Origin: Gordonia pseudamarae
GTDB lineage: Bacteria > Actinomycetota > Actinomycetes > Mycobacteriales > Mycobacteriaceae
NCBI RefSeq assembly: GCF_025273675.1
Contig: NZ_CP045809.1
Location: forward strand, 124,001 to 188,000
Direction: 5' to 3'
DNA length: 64,000 bases
The notes beneath the pieces were generated by a model. It worked only from the letters and a program-made list of their open reading frames with translations, made no database searches and was not told where the DNA came from. A program made the translations under genes and the position numbers. Of the stretch, positions 43,015 to 50,448 are shown one piece after another. The first letter of the stretch is position 1. Each line of letters starts with the position of its first letter.

Positions 43015-43668
43015 ATGCATCCTTTCATGAAGCGACCGATGGTCATCTCGGCGTCGGGAGCCGTATTTGTCGCAGGATTGTCCCTCGGTACGTCTCCGGC
43101 CGCCGCCGACACCCGGGTGGATCTGCCCAGAGTGCAGACCGTCAGCCGACTGTCCGACGGTAGCGCCATCACTGTCACAGCCGATGATCGTGCGCGGATC
43201 TCACCGTCCATGGGGGGCACGCCTTTGCACCGCAATGTCTGGGTTTCCGGAACGGTGCGGGTCAAAGCAAGCAGGACAATGACCAAGGGCCGGTTGGAGG
43301 TCGGGTACATCATCGGGTGCCAGGTTGCATTCGGGGCCGGTGCCGATGGCGAGAGCACCTCCGAAGCCGGTGACAGTGCAGTGGAAGTCGACGCATCTGC
43401 CGGCGGCGAGATCACGTTGGGTCCTGGTGACGTGGAACGACAGCCGGTCCTGTCGTTCACTCAGAAAGACGATAACGGGGACACAGAAAGAGTCGGCTAC
43501 TACACTTTCGACGGACATTCGGCGAGCCTGACGTTCACCGACAAAACCTTCGGATTGACCGGGTGTGCCGGCTACGCGCAGGCGCGACTGTATGCCAACG
43601 TCACCGCTTACGAGAAGTCCTCGAAGACGAAGGTCGCCGTCTACGGCAAACCGTTCAGTATCGGCTGA
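43015..43668 (+). CDS. MspA-family porin, second copy
   Basis: A 217-residue precursor with a signal peptide (MVISASGAVFVAGLSLGTSPAAA) and the family blocks TRVDLPRVQTVSRLSDGSAI, EVGYIIGCQVAF, TGCAGYAQARLYANV and KPFSIG. Compared with its neighbour it has an acidic, Ser/Glu-rich insert (ADGESTSEAGDSAVEVD) in the periplasmic-facing rim. The tandem copies may form hetero- or homo-oligomeric channels. Confidence 0.9.
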   Translation: MHPFMKRPMVISASGAVFVAGLSLGTSPAAADTRVDLPRVQTVSRLSDGSAITVTADDRARISPSMGGTPLHRNVWVSGTVRVKASRTMTKGRLEVGYIIGCQVAFGAGADGESTSEAGDSAVEVDASAGGEITLGPGDVERQPVLSFTQKDDNGDTERVGYYTFDGHSASLTFTDKTFGLTGCAGYAQARLYANVTAYEKSSKTKVAVYGKPFSIG

Positions 43669-43892
43669 TGTGATCCGCGTCGGGGTCGGATTCATATCCT
43701 CGTACGGCATTTTGACACCGGACCAGGTGACATCCGCGCCCGGGACGGCATTGGTCCGAGTATCCGAATAGTGCGTGGACGATCCGTGTGGTCGCCGACG
43801 TAGCGCTTCCCGCCCGTACTCAGCGGGCGCGGCGGCGTAGGTCGTACCGCGGGGGTCATCTCGGGTGAGCCCTTGCCATGCCCGGAGCTGTT

Positions 43893-43922
43893 CTGTACAA
43901 ACGTACATGTACATTTGTACAG
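43893..43922. promoter_or_regulatory. TetR operator palindrome
   Basis: CTGTACAAA ... TTTGTACAG, perfect 9-bp arms around a core that itself contains GTACATGTAC. It lies 18 bp upstream of the TetR start, over the probable promoter, and fits autoregulation. Confidence 0.8.
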
Positions 43923-43939
43923 ACCGGAGAGGGGCATCA

Positions 43940-44485
43940 GTGGTGGTACGTGACCGGGAAGGTCGGCGACAACGGATCGTCGAAGCGGCCGCCGAACTCA
44001 TGTGCGGCGGGCATTCCGGCAAACTCACCCATCGGATGGTCGCAGAGAAGGCCGGTGTCCCGCTGGGGTCGACCACCTACTACTTCGACACCCTCGACGA
44101 CCTGAATACGGCGGCAATCGAGTATCTGACCGCCAAGGTGGAACACGACCTGGCGGACCTCGCCGACGAACTCGCCCACGGTGATCATTCACCGGCAGGG
44201 CTGGCCGCGTACTTCGACACCTACCTGCAGGACACCGACAACGTCGCGACCGAGACCGCGATCTATACCGCCGGCCTGCAACGACCCGAACTGCGCGAAC
44301 TGAGCCGGACCTGGTTCAACGGCCTCGTCGACATTCTCACCCCCTACACGGGACCGCAGGCGGCGACGATGCTCGCGGTCTTTGCCGACGGCGCAATTCT
44401 CTATGCGGCACTGCATGATCGGCGACTTCCGGTCAGTTGGATCGAGCACCTGGTCCGCATCATCTCCGAAGGAGACCACCGATGA
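43940..44485 (+). CDS. TetR family transcriptional regulator
   Basis: A 181-residue repressor from a GTG at 43940 with a GGAGAGGGG site. The helix-turn-helix reads GRRQRIVEAAAELM, then LTHRMVAEKAGVPLGSTTYY. The C-terminal ligand domain is helical. Its stop overlaps the start of the MFS gene (ATGA), and a strong palindrome precedes it, so it is probably the local repressor of the exporter. Confidence 0.92.
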   Translation: MVVRDREGRRQRIVEAAAELMCGGHSGKLTHRMVAEKAGVPLGSTTYYFDTLDDLNTAAIEYLTAKVEHDLADLADELAHGDHSPAGLAAYFDTYLQDTDNVATETAIYTAGLQRPELRELSRTWFNGLVDILTPYTGPQAATMLAVFADGAILYAALHDRRLPVSWIEHLVRIISEGDHR

Positions 44486-46017
44486 ACGAGACACGTATCG
44501 GATACCACGACGACGGTTCGCTCACCGCCGAACTACCGCCCTGGCGGCGGTGGCTGGTGCTGACGGTGCTGTCGGTGGCCCTGCTGACAGTCGTGATGGA
44601 TCTGACCGTACTCAACGTGGCGTTACCCTCGATCAGTGCCGACCTGCGACCGTCGTCGACGGCGCAGCTGTGGATGGTCGATGCCTACTCGCTTGTGCTG
44701 GCCGGGCTGCTGGTGACGATGAGCGCCCTCGCCGACCGGGTGGGTCGAAAGCTGATGCTGATCAGTGGTTTTGCCCTGTTCGGGCTGATCTCGCTGCTGG
44801 TCCTGTTCGCCAACTCGCCCGGGGCGGTGATCGCCCTACGGGCCCTGCTCGGGGTGGGGGGCGCGATGATCATGCCCGCCACCCTGTCGATGTTGCGGGT
44901 GGTGTTCACCGATCTGCGTGAACGCACCCTGGCCATCGGTATCTGGGCGGGGGTGTCCGCATCGGGCGCCGCGGTCGGCCCCATCGTGGGTGGTTTTCTG
45001 CTGGAACATTTCTCGTGGCATGCCGCATTCCTGGTGAACGTGCCTCCGATGGTGATCGCGATTGTCGCGGCCCTGTTCCTGATGCCGGAATCGCGTGTTG
45101 CCGGCGTGGGCGGCTGGGACCTGCTCGCGTCGCTGTTGTCGATCGCCGGTATGGCGTCGCTGGTGTGGGCGATCAAGGAGTTCGGCAAGAAGTTCGTGGC
45201 AGACGGGCTCGCCAACCCGGCGGCGTGGGCGGCGTTGCTGGTGTCCTTCGCGTTGCTCGGCTGGTTCGTGCAGCGCTGCCGCACCCGCGAGGACCCGCTG
45301 CTGGAGGTGCGGCTGTTCCTCAACCGGCAGTTCTCTGCGGGCGTCCTGGCGGCGTTGTTCTCGATGCTGGCGATGGGTGGTTGCTTACTGGTCCTGGCGC
45401 AGTGGCTGCAACTGGTGGAAGGACACAGCCCGCTGCAGGCCGGCTTCAGGTTGTTGCCGTTCGCCGGTGGTGCGGTGATCACCTCCGTGATCTCCCGATG
45501 GCTGGTCGACCTGCTCGGTGCTCGCCGTGTGATCGCGCTTGGACTGTGGCTGCCCGCGATCGGGCTGCTGATGATGTGGCTGGCGCCGGACCCGATCAGC
45601 TATCCCTGGGTGGTCGCGGCGATGGTGCTGCAGGGCGCGGGTGCCGGGTCGCTGGCGATCGCGTCGGCGATGATCATGGGCGGCAGCCCGCCCGACCGGG
45701 CGGGCAACGCCGCCGCGATGGACGAAACCGCCTACGACATCGGCAATGTCCTGGGCGTCGCGGTGCTCGGGACGATCGCCGCGGTCGCCTTCAGCGCCAA
45801 GGTCGGCACCGACGTCCCCGGCGCCGACGAATCGCTGGCCGGGGCGCTGGAGATCGCCCATGCCACCGGCTCACCTGAGCTGGCCGCCACCGCGATTACC
45901 GCGTTCAACGACGCCGTCGGCAAGGTCGGCCTGGCCGGAGCAGTGATCCTGGCCCTGGCCGGCGCCCTCGTCTACCTCCTCACCCCCAGTTCCCTCGACC
46001 TTGATGCCGGCCACTGA
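44482..46017 (+). CDS. MFS drug exporter, DHA2 family (14 TM)
   Basis: A 511-residue protein with fourteen hydrophobic helices. Motif D1-like MDLTVLNVALPSISADL, motif A ALADRVGRKLMLI, and motif C SASGAAVGPIVGGFLL mark it as a proton-coupled drug exporter of the QacA/EmrB group. Co-translated with the TetR gene. Substrates unknown. Confidence 0.92.
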   Translation: MNETRIGYHDDGSLTAELPPWRRWLVLTVLSVALLTVVMDLTVLNVALPSISADLRPSSTAQLWMVDAYSLVLAGLLVTMSALADRVGRKLMLISGFALFGLISLLVLFANSPGAVIALRALLGVGGAMIMPATLSMLRVVFTDLRERTLAIGIWAGVSASGAAVGPIVGGFLLEHFSWHAAFLVNVPPMVIAIVAALFLMPESRVAGVGGWDLLASLLSIAGMASLVWAIKEFGKKFVADGLANPAAWAALLVSFALLGWFVQRCRTREDPLLEVRLFLNRQFSAGVLAALFSMLAMGGCLLVLAQWLQLVEGHSPLQAGFRLLPFAGGAVITSVISRWLVDLLGARRVIALGLWLPAIGLLMMWLAPDPISYPWVVAAMVLQGAGAGSLAIASAMIMGGSPPDRAGNAAAMDETAYDIGNVLGVAVLGTIAAVAFSAKVGTDVPGADESLAGALEIAHATGSPELAATAITAFNDAVGKVGLAGAVILALAGALVYLLTPSSLDLDAGH

Positions 46018-46067
46018 CGGAACCCGGTGAAATAGCGTTCCCCGAGGGTAATCTGCCCTCGACGCGT

Positions 46068-46883
46068 CTACAGCCGGCCGAGCAGTTCAGATTTCTTTGC
46101 CGCGAACTCCTCGTCGGTGAGGATTCCCCGCTGATGCAGTCCCGCAAGCGATTCTATGGCCGTGAAGATGTCGTCCGGACCACCTGTCGGAGCGGTCGCG
46201 GTACCGGCCACCGATTGTGGTGCGGGTTCGCTGTATGTCCCGGGTTCGCTGTATGTCCCGGGTTCGGCATACGGGATAGGTTCGGGCGCAGATGCCGCGA
46301 CCGGTGCCGCCGCCACCTGACCGCCGGTCACCTCGACCAGGCCGGTGGTGTCGAAGGTGCCGAACTGGCTGGTGAACGAGACCGTTCCGGCCGGCCCGCC
46401 CTGCTGCTGCTGGACGCCGCCGATCTGGTGTTGACCGGTGTCGTACACCCTCGTCACACCATTGGATTCGACGGCCAGTCGGGCTGTTGACGGGAAGACC
46501 GCGTAGCGCGACCCGTTCTGCGCCCCCGTTGAACTGGGAACCCCGAGGTCGGCCGGCCACCAGTTGTTGGCGGTGAACCCGCCGGCCGGCGAGGTGGCGG
46601 CGGGCGGAAATACGACGGTGGTGGCGAGTAGCTGTGACAGCTCATTGCACAGGCCGTCCACGCGGGCTTTGAGCGCGTTGTCGAACATGTTGCCCACCAT
46701 GGTCATTCCACCGCGCATCCATTGGCCGGAACCGCCGAGCTCGGGTATGGAGAACTGTGCCATGGTGCCGCCGCCGGAGTTGACGGCATACAGCATGGCC
46801 ACAACCGCGTCGGTGGACAATCCGTACCGTCGGGCGATGTCGTCGACCGACTGCTCGGCTTCCGGGGTGAGGGCGGCAGTCAT
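46068..46883 (-). CDS. SHOCT-domain protein
   Basis: A 271-residue protein ending in a SHOCT domain (GLHQRGILTDEEFAAKKSEL), a short helical oligomerisation module. The rest has no known family; an N-terminal helical part begins LTPEAEQSVDDIARRYGLST. A linker contains the duplicated EPGTYS, from two 18-bp direct repeats at 46228-46263. No membrane segment. ATG at 46883. Confidence 0.75.
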   Translation of the reverse strand: MTAALTPEAEQSVDDIARRYGLSTDAVVAMLYAVNSGGGTMAQFSIPELGGSGQWMRGGMTMVGNMFDNALKARVDGLCNELSQLLATTVVFPPAATSPAGGFTANNWWPADLGVPSSTGAQNGSRYAVFPSTARLAVESNGVTRVYDTGQHQIGGVQQQQGGPAGTVSFTSQFGTFDTTGLVEVTGGQVAAAPVAASAPEPIPYAEPGTYSEPGTYSEPAPQSVAGTATAPTGGPDDIFTAIESLAGLHQRGILTDEEFAAKKSELLGRL

Positions 46884-46974
46884 GGGTGTGCTTCTTTCGC
46901 CGGCAGACAGGGACTTCAGTCATTCTAGGCCCGCCGGCCGGTTTTGCCGGGTGGGAGCGCTCTGAGCGCGGTGG

Positions 46975-47748
46975 TCAGCGCGCCACGTTCACGCCGCCGT
47001 CGACGGTGATCGTCGACCCGACGACGTAATCACCGGCGCGCGAGGACAGGTAGATCGCGGCAGCTGCCATGTCCTCGGGAACCCCGACGCGACCGGATGG
47101 GATGAAGTCCTTCACCACGTCGGCGTGGTCGCGCGCCTCCTTGTTCATGTTGGAAGCGAAGGCGCCGGGCGCGATTGCGCTGACGATGATGCCCTCGGGT
47201 GCCAATCGCACCGCCATCCGCTTGGTGAGATGGATGAGACCGGCCTTGCTGGCGTGATAGGAGTAGGTCTCCATCGGGTTCAGTGACTGACCGTCGATGG
47301 AGGCGATGTTGATGACCTTGGCCGGATGCCCGTTGGCGGCACCGGCCAGCAGCAGCGGTTTGAGTTGCTGGGTGAGGAAGAACGGTGCCTTGACGTTCAC
47401 GTCCATCACCTTGTCCCAGCCGCTTTCGGGGAATTCGTCGAACCCCGCGCCCCAGGCGGCCCCCGCGTTGTTGACCAGGATGTCGAGGGATTTCTCGTGT
47501 GCCGAGTACGCCTTGACGAGTTCGTCGATGCCCTCGGTTGTGGACACGTCGACCGGCAGCGAGACGCACGGCCCGATCGCCGACAGTTCCCTGGCGGCCT
47601 CGTCGCAAGCCTCCGCCTTGCGGGCGGTGATGTAGACGCGGGCACCCTGGCGCAGCAGTCCCTCGGCGATCATCTTTCCGATGCCGCGGGAGCCGCCGGT
47701 CACCAGGGCGCTCCGGCCTTCGAGTGAAAACAGCGTTGTTGTATCCAT
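46975..47748 (-). CDS. Short-chain dehydrogenase/reductase
   Basis: A 257-residue SDR enzyme from ATG 47748. The cofactor motif is ALVTGGSRGIGKMIAEGLL, followed by the NNAGAAWG motif, the catalytic set Ser (NIASIDGQ) and YSYHASKAGL, and a C-terminal VVGSTITVDGGVNVAR. The Arg after the glycine motif suggests NADPH. Substrate unknown. The open frame extends to 47922 through non-conserved sequence. Confidence 0.92.
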   Translation of the reverse strand: MDTTTLFSLEGRSALVTGGSRGIGKMIAEGLLRQGARVYITARKAEACDEAARELSAIGPCVSLPVDVSTTEGIDELVKAYSAHEKSLDILVNNAGAAWGAGFDEFPESGWDKVMDVNVKAPFFLTQQLKPLLLAGAANGHPAKVINIASIDGQSLNPMETYSYHASKAGLIHLTKRMAVRLAPEGIIVSAIAPGAFASNMNKEARDHADVVKDFIPSGRVGVPEDMAAAAIYLSSRAGDYVVGSTITVDGGVNVAR

Positions 47749-47825
47749 GAGGTGCCCTTTCGACTGACCTGAACCTGGTTTCAAGTTAGTCGACGGCCGC
47801 CGCATGCGAAACCCACCGGTAGGGG

Positions 47826-47957
47826 TTATTTGACGTCGCCGATGTTGTTGCCGACGGTGAGCAGGGCGTTGTCGCAGTCGACCGCCGAATCCGTGGAGAT
47901 CTCTTCGGGCTTGCTGCCGCACGTGATGTCGATCCGGTTCAGCGTCGCCGCCGATGC
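47826..47957 (-). pseudogene. C-terminal fragment of an exported-type protein
   Basis: A frame ending in TAA (47826-47828) reads LNRIDITCGSKPEEIS, then TDSAVDCDNALLTVGNNIGD. It has two cysteines and looks like the end of a small secreted protein or lipoprotein. No start lies upstream: the frame is closed by stops in the 17-bp tandem repeat. It is probably a relic. Confidence 0.4.
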
Positions 47958-47962
47958 CCTTC

Positions 47963-48023
47963 TAACCCGTGGCTCTATCTAACCCGTGGCTCTATCTAAC
48001 CCGTGGCTCTATCTAACCCGTGG
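47963..48023. repeat. 17-bp tandem repeat, 3.6 copies
   Basis: TAACCCGTGGCTCTATC at 47963, 47980 and 47997, then a partial copy from 48014. The copies are identical. On the minus strand the last copy holds the stop codon of the lipoprotein gene. Confidence 0.9.
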
Positions 48024-48558
48024 ACTCGTTCAGTTCCTTCGCCAGGTCCGCGGCGGAGGTGTAGGTCCAGCCGTTCTCCGTGGCAATTGACGTGCACTGG
48101 TCGGCGCCGGCGGCGTAGCAGGAGCCGACGACGTCAGCGGTTTCCAGAACACCGATCGTGCCGTCGTTGTCGATCAGTCGTTGTAGGAGCGACTCGTCGT
48201 CGACCTTCCCGCCCTCGATTCTTTCGAACCAGGTGCGGGCCGCCTCGGTGGCGTTGGGCACATCCTTCTTGAGGTTGAGTCGGATGTCGGTCGATTGGGG
48301 GCCGTCGGTGCACTGCAGCGAGACGGCCGATTCGGTGTCGAGTGCGGCGGGCCCGACGCAATTCAGCCCCATGGCGGACAGTGCCTTTGACGCGGACTCC
48401 AGGGAAGCCTGGCCGTCACTCGACGACTGGGTGGAGTTTGCTGAGGTGTTCCCGGTCGAGTCGGAATCCGAATCGTCGCTTCCGCAGGCGGTCAATGATG
48501 CGGCGATGATACATCCGAGCCCCACCGGGACCACTGCTTTTCGGAAACGTGACGCCAT
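48013..48558 (-). CDS. Lipoprotein, function unknown
   Basis: A 181-residue protein with a lipoprotein signal peptide (PVGLGCIIAASLTACGSDD; lipobox LTAC, Cys about 25), a Ser/Asp/Thr-rich linker and a domain with four cysteines (MGLNCVG, VSLQCTDG, GSCYAAGADQC). It is anchored outside the cell. The last codons (ESTG) and stop lie in the first unit of the tandem repeat, so its length may vary among strains. Confidence 0.8.
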   Translation of the reverse strand: MASRFRKAVVPVGLGCIIAASLTACGSDDSDSDSTGNTSANSTQSSSDGQASLESASKALSAMGLNCVGPAALDTESAVSLQCTDGPQSTDIRLNLKKDVPNATEAARTWFERIEGGKVDDESLLQRLIDNDGTIGVLETADVVGSCYAAGADQCTSIATENGWTYTSAADLAKELNESTG

Positions 48559-48684
48559 CGTCTGTACCTCCCGTTGTCGTGGATCACACTGTGTCGTCGA
48601 TCAAAACAGCGTTCATCTTCGTATCACTTTCAGCAGCGCAAGACCATTCCGTCGTTTCGGGTGGCTGAGGATTCCGAAGGCCGC

Positions 48685-48720
48685 AAGGCCACACCCCGGC
48701 GGTCGCGGGGGTGTGGCCTT
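48685..48720 (-). terminator. Terminator after the LGFP lipoprotein gene
   Basis: AAGGCCACACCCC and GGGGTGTGGCCTT form a 13-bp stem with a 10-bp loop, about 30 bp past the stop codon of the minus-strand gene. Confidence 0.8.
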
Positions 48721-48748
48721 GTGCGGTGTGAAGTTGTTGTGGCGTAGG

Positions 48749-49363
48749 CTATTCCGCCGCGACAACCTTGTCCTTGACCGTCACCTCGATGGTGTCGGTC
48801 GCGGGGTCCCAGGTGATCTTGCCGTTCTCGAATGTCGACTGTTTGAGTCCGCCTTCGTCGGTCTCATCGCTCGTCGGTGCGCCGAGTGGGCCGGTCGAGC
48901 CGCCCTTGCCCGACTCCGACGGCACGCCGGTGTCGTCGCGCTTGACGTTCCAGGCGTCGCGGATCTTGCCCCAGGTGATGAAGGCGCTGTCCCCGGTGGA
49001 AGAGATCACGCCGCCGTCGAACTGCTGGAAGGTGAGTCCACTGTCGCTGGTGCCGGAGGCATCGTCACCGGTGAGCGGCTTGCCCAGATCGGCCCTCTGC
49101 TGGTCGGTGGCGGCGGTGAACTTGGCCGCGATGGCGCCGGTGAGGGTGACCTCGGTGCCGTCGGCGGATTCGAGCTTCACGTCCTCGGCGGCCGAGGCGT
49201 TGCCCGATGTGTCCGTGGAGGCGTCGGTCGAGGCCGATACCGACGAGGTTGCCGATGATGAACTGCTGCTGTCGTCATCGTCGTCGCTGCACCCGGCGAT
49301 GATGAGTGTGGTGGCAGCAATCGCGGCTGCGGTTGCGGCTGAGCGTCGAAAGACCTGATGCAT
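48749..49363 (-). CDS. LGFP-repeat lipoprotein
   Basis: A 204-residue protein from ATG 49363 with a signal peptide and lipobox (TTLIIAGCSDD), a long Ser/Ala/Thr linker, and two LGFP-type units (IAAKFTAATDQQRADLGKPL and FQQFDGGVISSTGDSAFITW). LGFP repeats occur in corynebacterial and mycobacterial envelope proteins, such as mycolyltransferases, and are thought to anchor to the wall. A strong terminator follows. Confidence 0.8.
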   Translation of the reverse strand: MHQVFRRSAATAAAIAATTLIIAGCSDDDDDSSSSSSATSSVSASTDASTDTSGNASAAEDVKLESADGTEVTLTGAIAAKFTAATDQQRADLGKPLTGDDASGTSDSGLTFQQFDGGVISSTGDSAFITWGKIRDAWNVKRDDTGVPSESGKGGSTGPLGAPTSDETDEGGLKQSTFENGKITWDPATDTIEVTVKDKVVAAE

Positions 49364-49529
49364 GAAATCCCCTACGTGTTCCGGTCGATCTGTCGGTCGG
49401 GTCCGCACGGCTGCGCGAACCCCCGGTGATGGTACGTCAGCAAACAAGAAAGTTGGAGATATTAAATAACGGCGTGTTGTGTTATGGCGATGGCCTTCGG
49501 GTGGGCCGTGCCGGCCACCCGACCAGGGC

Positions 49530-49904
49530 CTACAGGGTCCAGGGTGGCACGATCCGGTCGCCGGACCGTGTCGACGCCGTCAGTCCGACGACGGTGGTCA
49601 CCCACAGTTGCGCCTGCTCGTCGGAGTCGTTGTCGAGGCGGATGTCGATGCCGGCCGGGGCGAAGATCACCGATCCGGGTGCGAGGCACGTCGGGGTGCC
49701 GTCGAGGGTGACGGTGGGGGTGCCGGCGAGAACGAGAAGCACCTCCTCGTGGTCGATGGTGTGCGGTTGTCCGTGGGTTCCGGCCGCGACGGTGGTCCGC
49801 CACGCGCACAGTTCGGTGCTGCCGGACGACGGCGCTACCAGCGATTCGAATCGGGCGCCGTGCAGGTGGTGCGGTCGCGCGTCGGCCATGGTGAGAACTG
49901 GCAT
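49530..49904 (-). CDS. Cupin-domain protein
   Basis: A 124-residue single cupin. HTIDHEEVLLVLAGTPTVTL is the first cupin motif with the metal-binding His and Glu residues; PGSVIFAPAGIDIRLDN is the second. It may be a small dioxygenase or sensor. It is divergent from a MarR gene with a shared palindrome between them, a usual regulator-target pair. Confidence 0.85.
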   Translation of the reverse strand: MPVLTMADARPHHLHGARFESLVAPSSGSTELCAWRTTVAAGTHGQPHTIDHEEVLLVLAGTPTVTLDGTPTCLAPGSVIFAPAGIDIRLDNDSDEQAQLWVTTVVGLTASTRSGDRIVPPWTL

Positions 49905-49939
49905 GCCGGGATCCTTCCGGGAGTGGCTGAAGTAGATAG

Positions 49940-49976
49940 ACAGTCAAACTGACTATAATTAAGTCAGTTAAACTGT
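49940..49976. promoter_or_regulatory. MarR operator between the cupin and MarR genes
   Basis: ACAGTCAAACTGACT (49940-49954) and AGTCAGTTAAACTGT (49962-49976) are inverted copies (13 of 15 match). The site lies in an AT-rich promoter shared by both genes and directly before the MarR ATG. Confidence 0.8.
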
Positions 49977-49980
49977 CCAT

Positions 49981-50433
49981 ATGTCAAGGGATCCGGTTCA
50001 CGCGGAGGAATTGTCGCTGCTGCTGATGCGGGCCGGTTCCGCCGTCGCCGAACGGATCAACGGCGCTGTGGTGGCCGCCGGCCATCCCGGGCTGCGGCCG
50101 GTGCACGGGCTGGTATTCGCGCGGATCTCCGGCACCGGTGCCTCGGTCAACCGGATCGCCGAACACCTCGGCATCACCAAACAGTCCGCCTCGGCCATCG
50201 TCGACACGCTTGTCCGCAACGGTTACGTGCATCGTCGGCCCGACCCCACGGATCGACGCGCCTCGATCATCGAACTCACCGACCAGGGGCGGCAGGTCAC
50301 GCTCGCCGCATCGCGGGCGGCGGCGGCGGAGGTCGCGCGACTGGAGGGCAGCTGGGGCCCGGACGCGCTGCACTCGTTCACCGAGATGCTCGACGACCTC
50401 GCCGCGGAGGCCGGCCCCCGGCCGGTGTGGTGA
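49981..50433 (+). CDS. MarR family transcriptional regulator
   Basis: A 150-residue protein; the winged helix has VNRIAEHLGITKQSASAIVD and the wing GYVHRRPDPTDRRASIIELT. It probably represses the divergent cupin gene and itself. Confidence 0.92.
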   Translation: MSRDPVHAEELSLLLMRAGSAVAERINGAVVAAGHPGLRPVHGLVFARISGTGASVNRIAEHLGITKQSASAIVDTLVRNGYVHRRPDPTDRRASIIELTDQGRQVTLAASRAAAAEVARLEGSWGPDALHSFTEMLDDLAAEAGPRPVW

Positions 50434-50448
50434 CCGGGGGCCGAGCCG

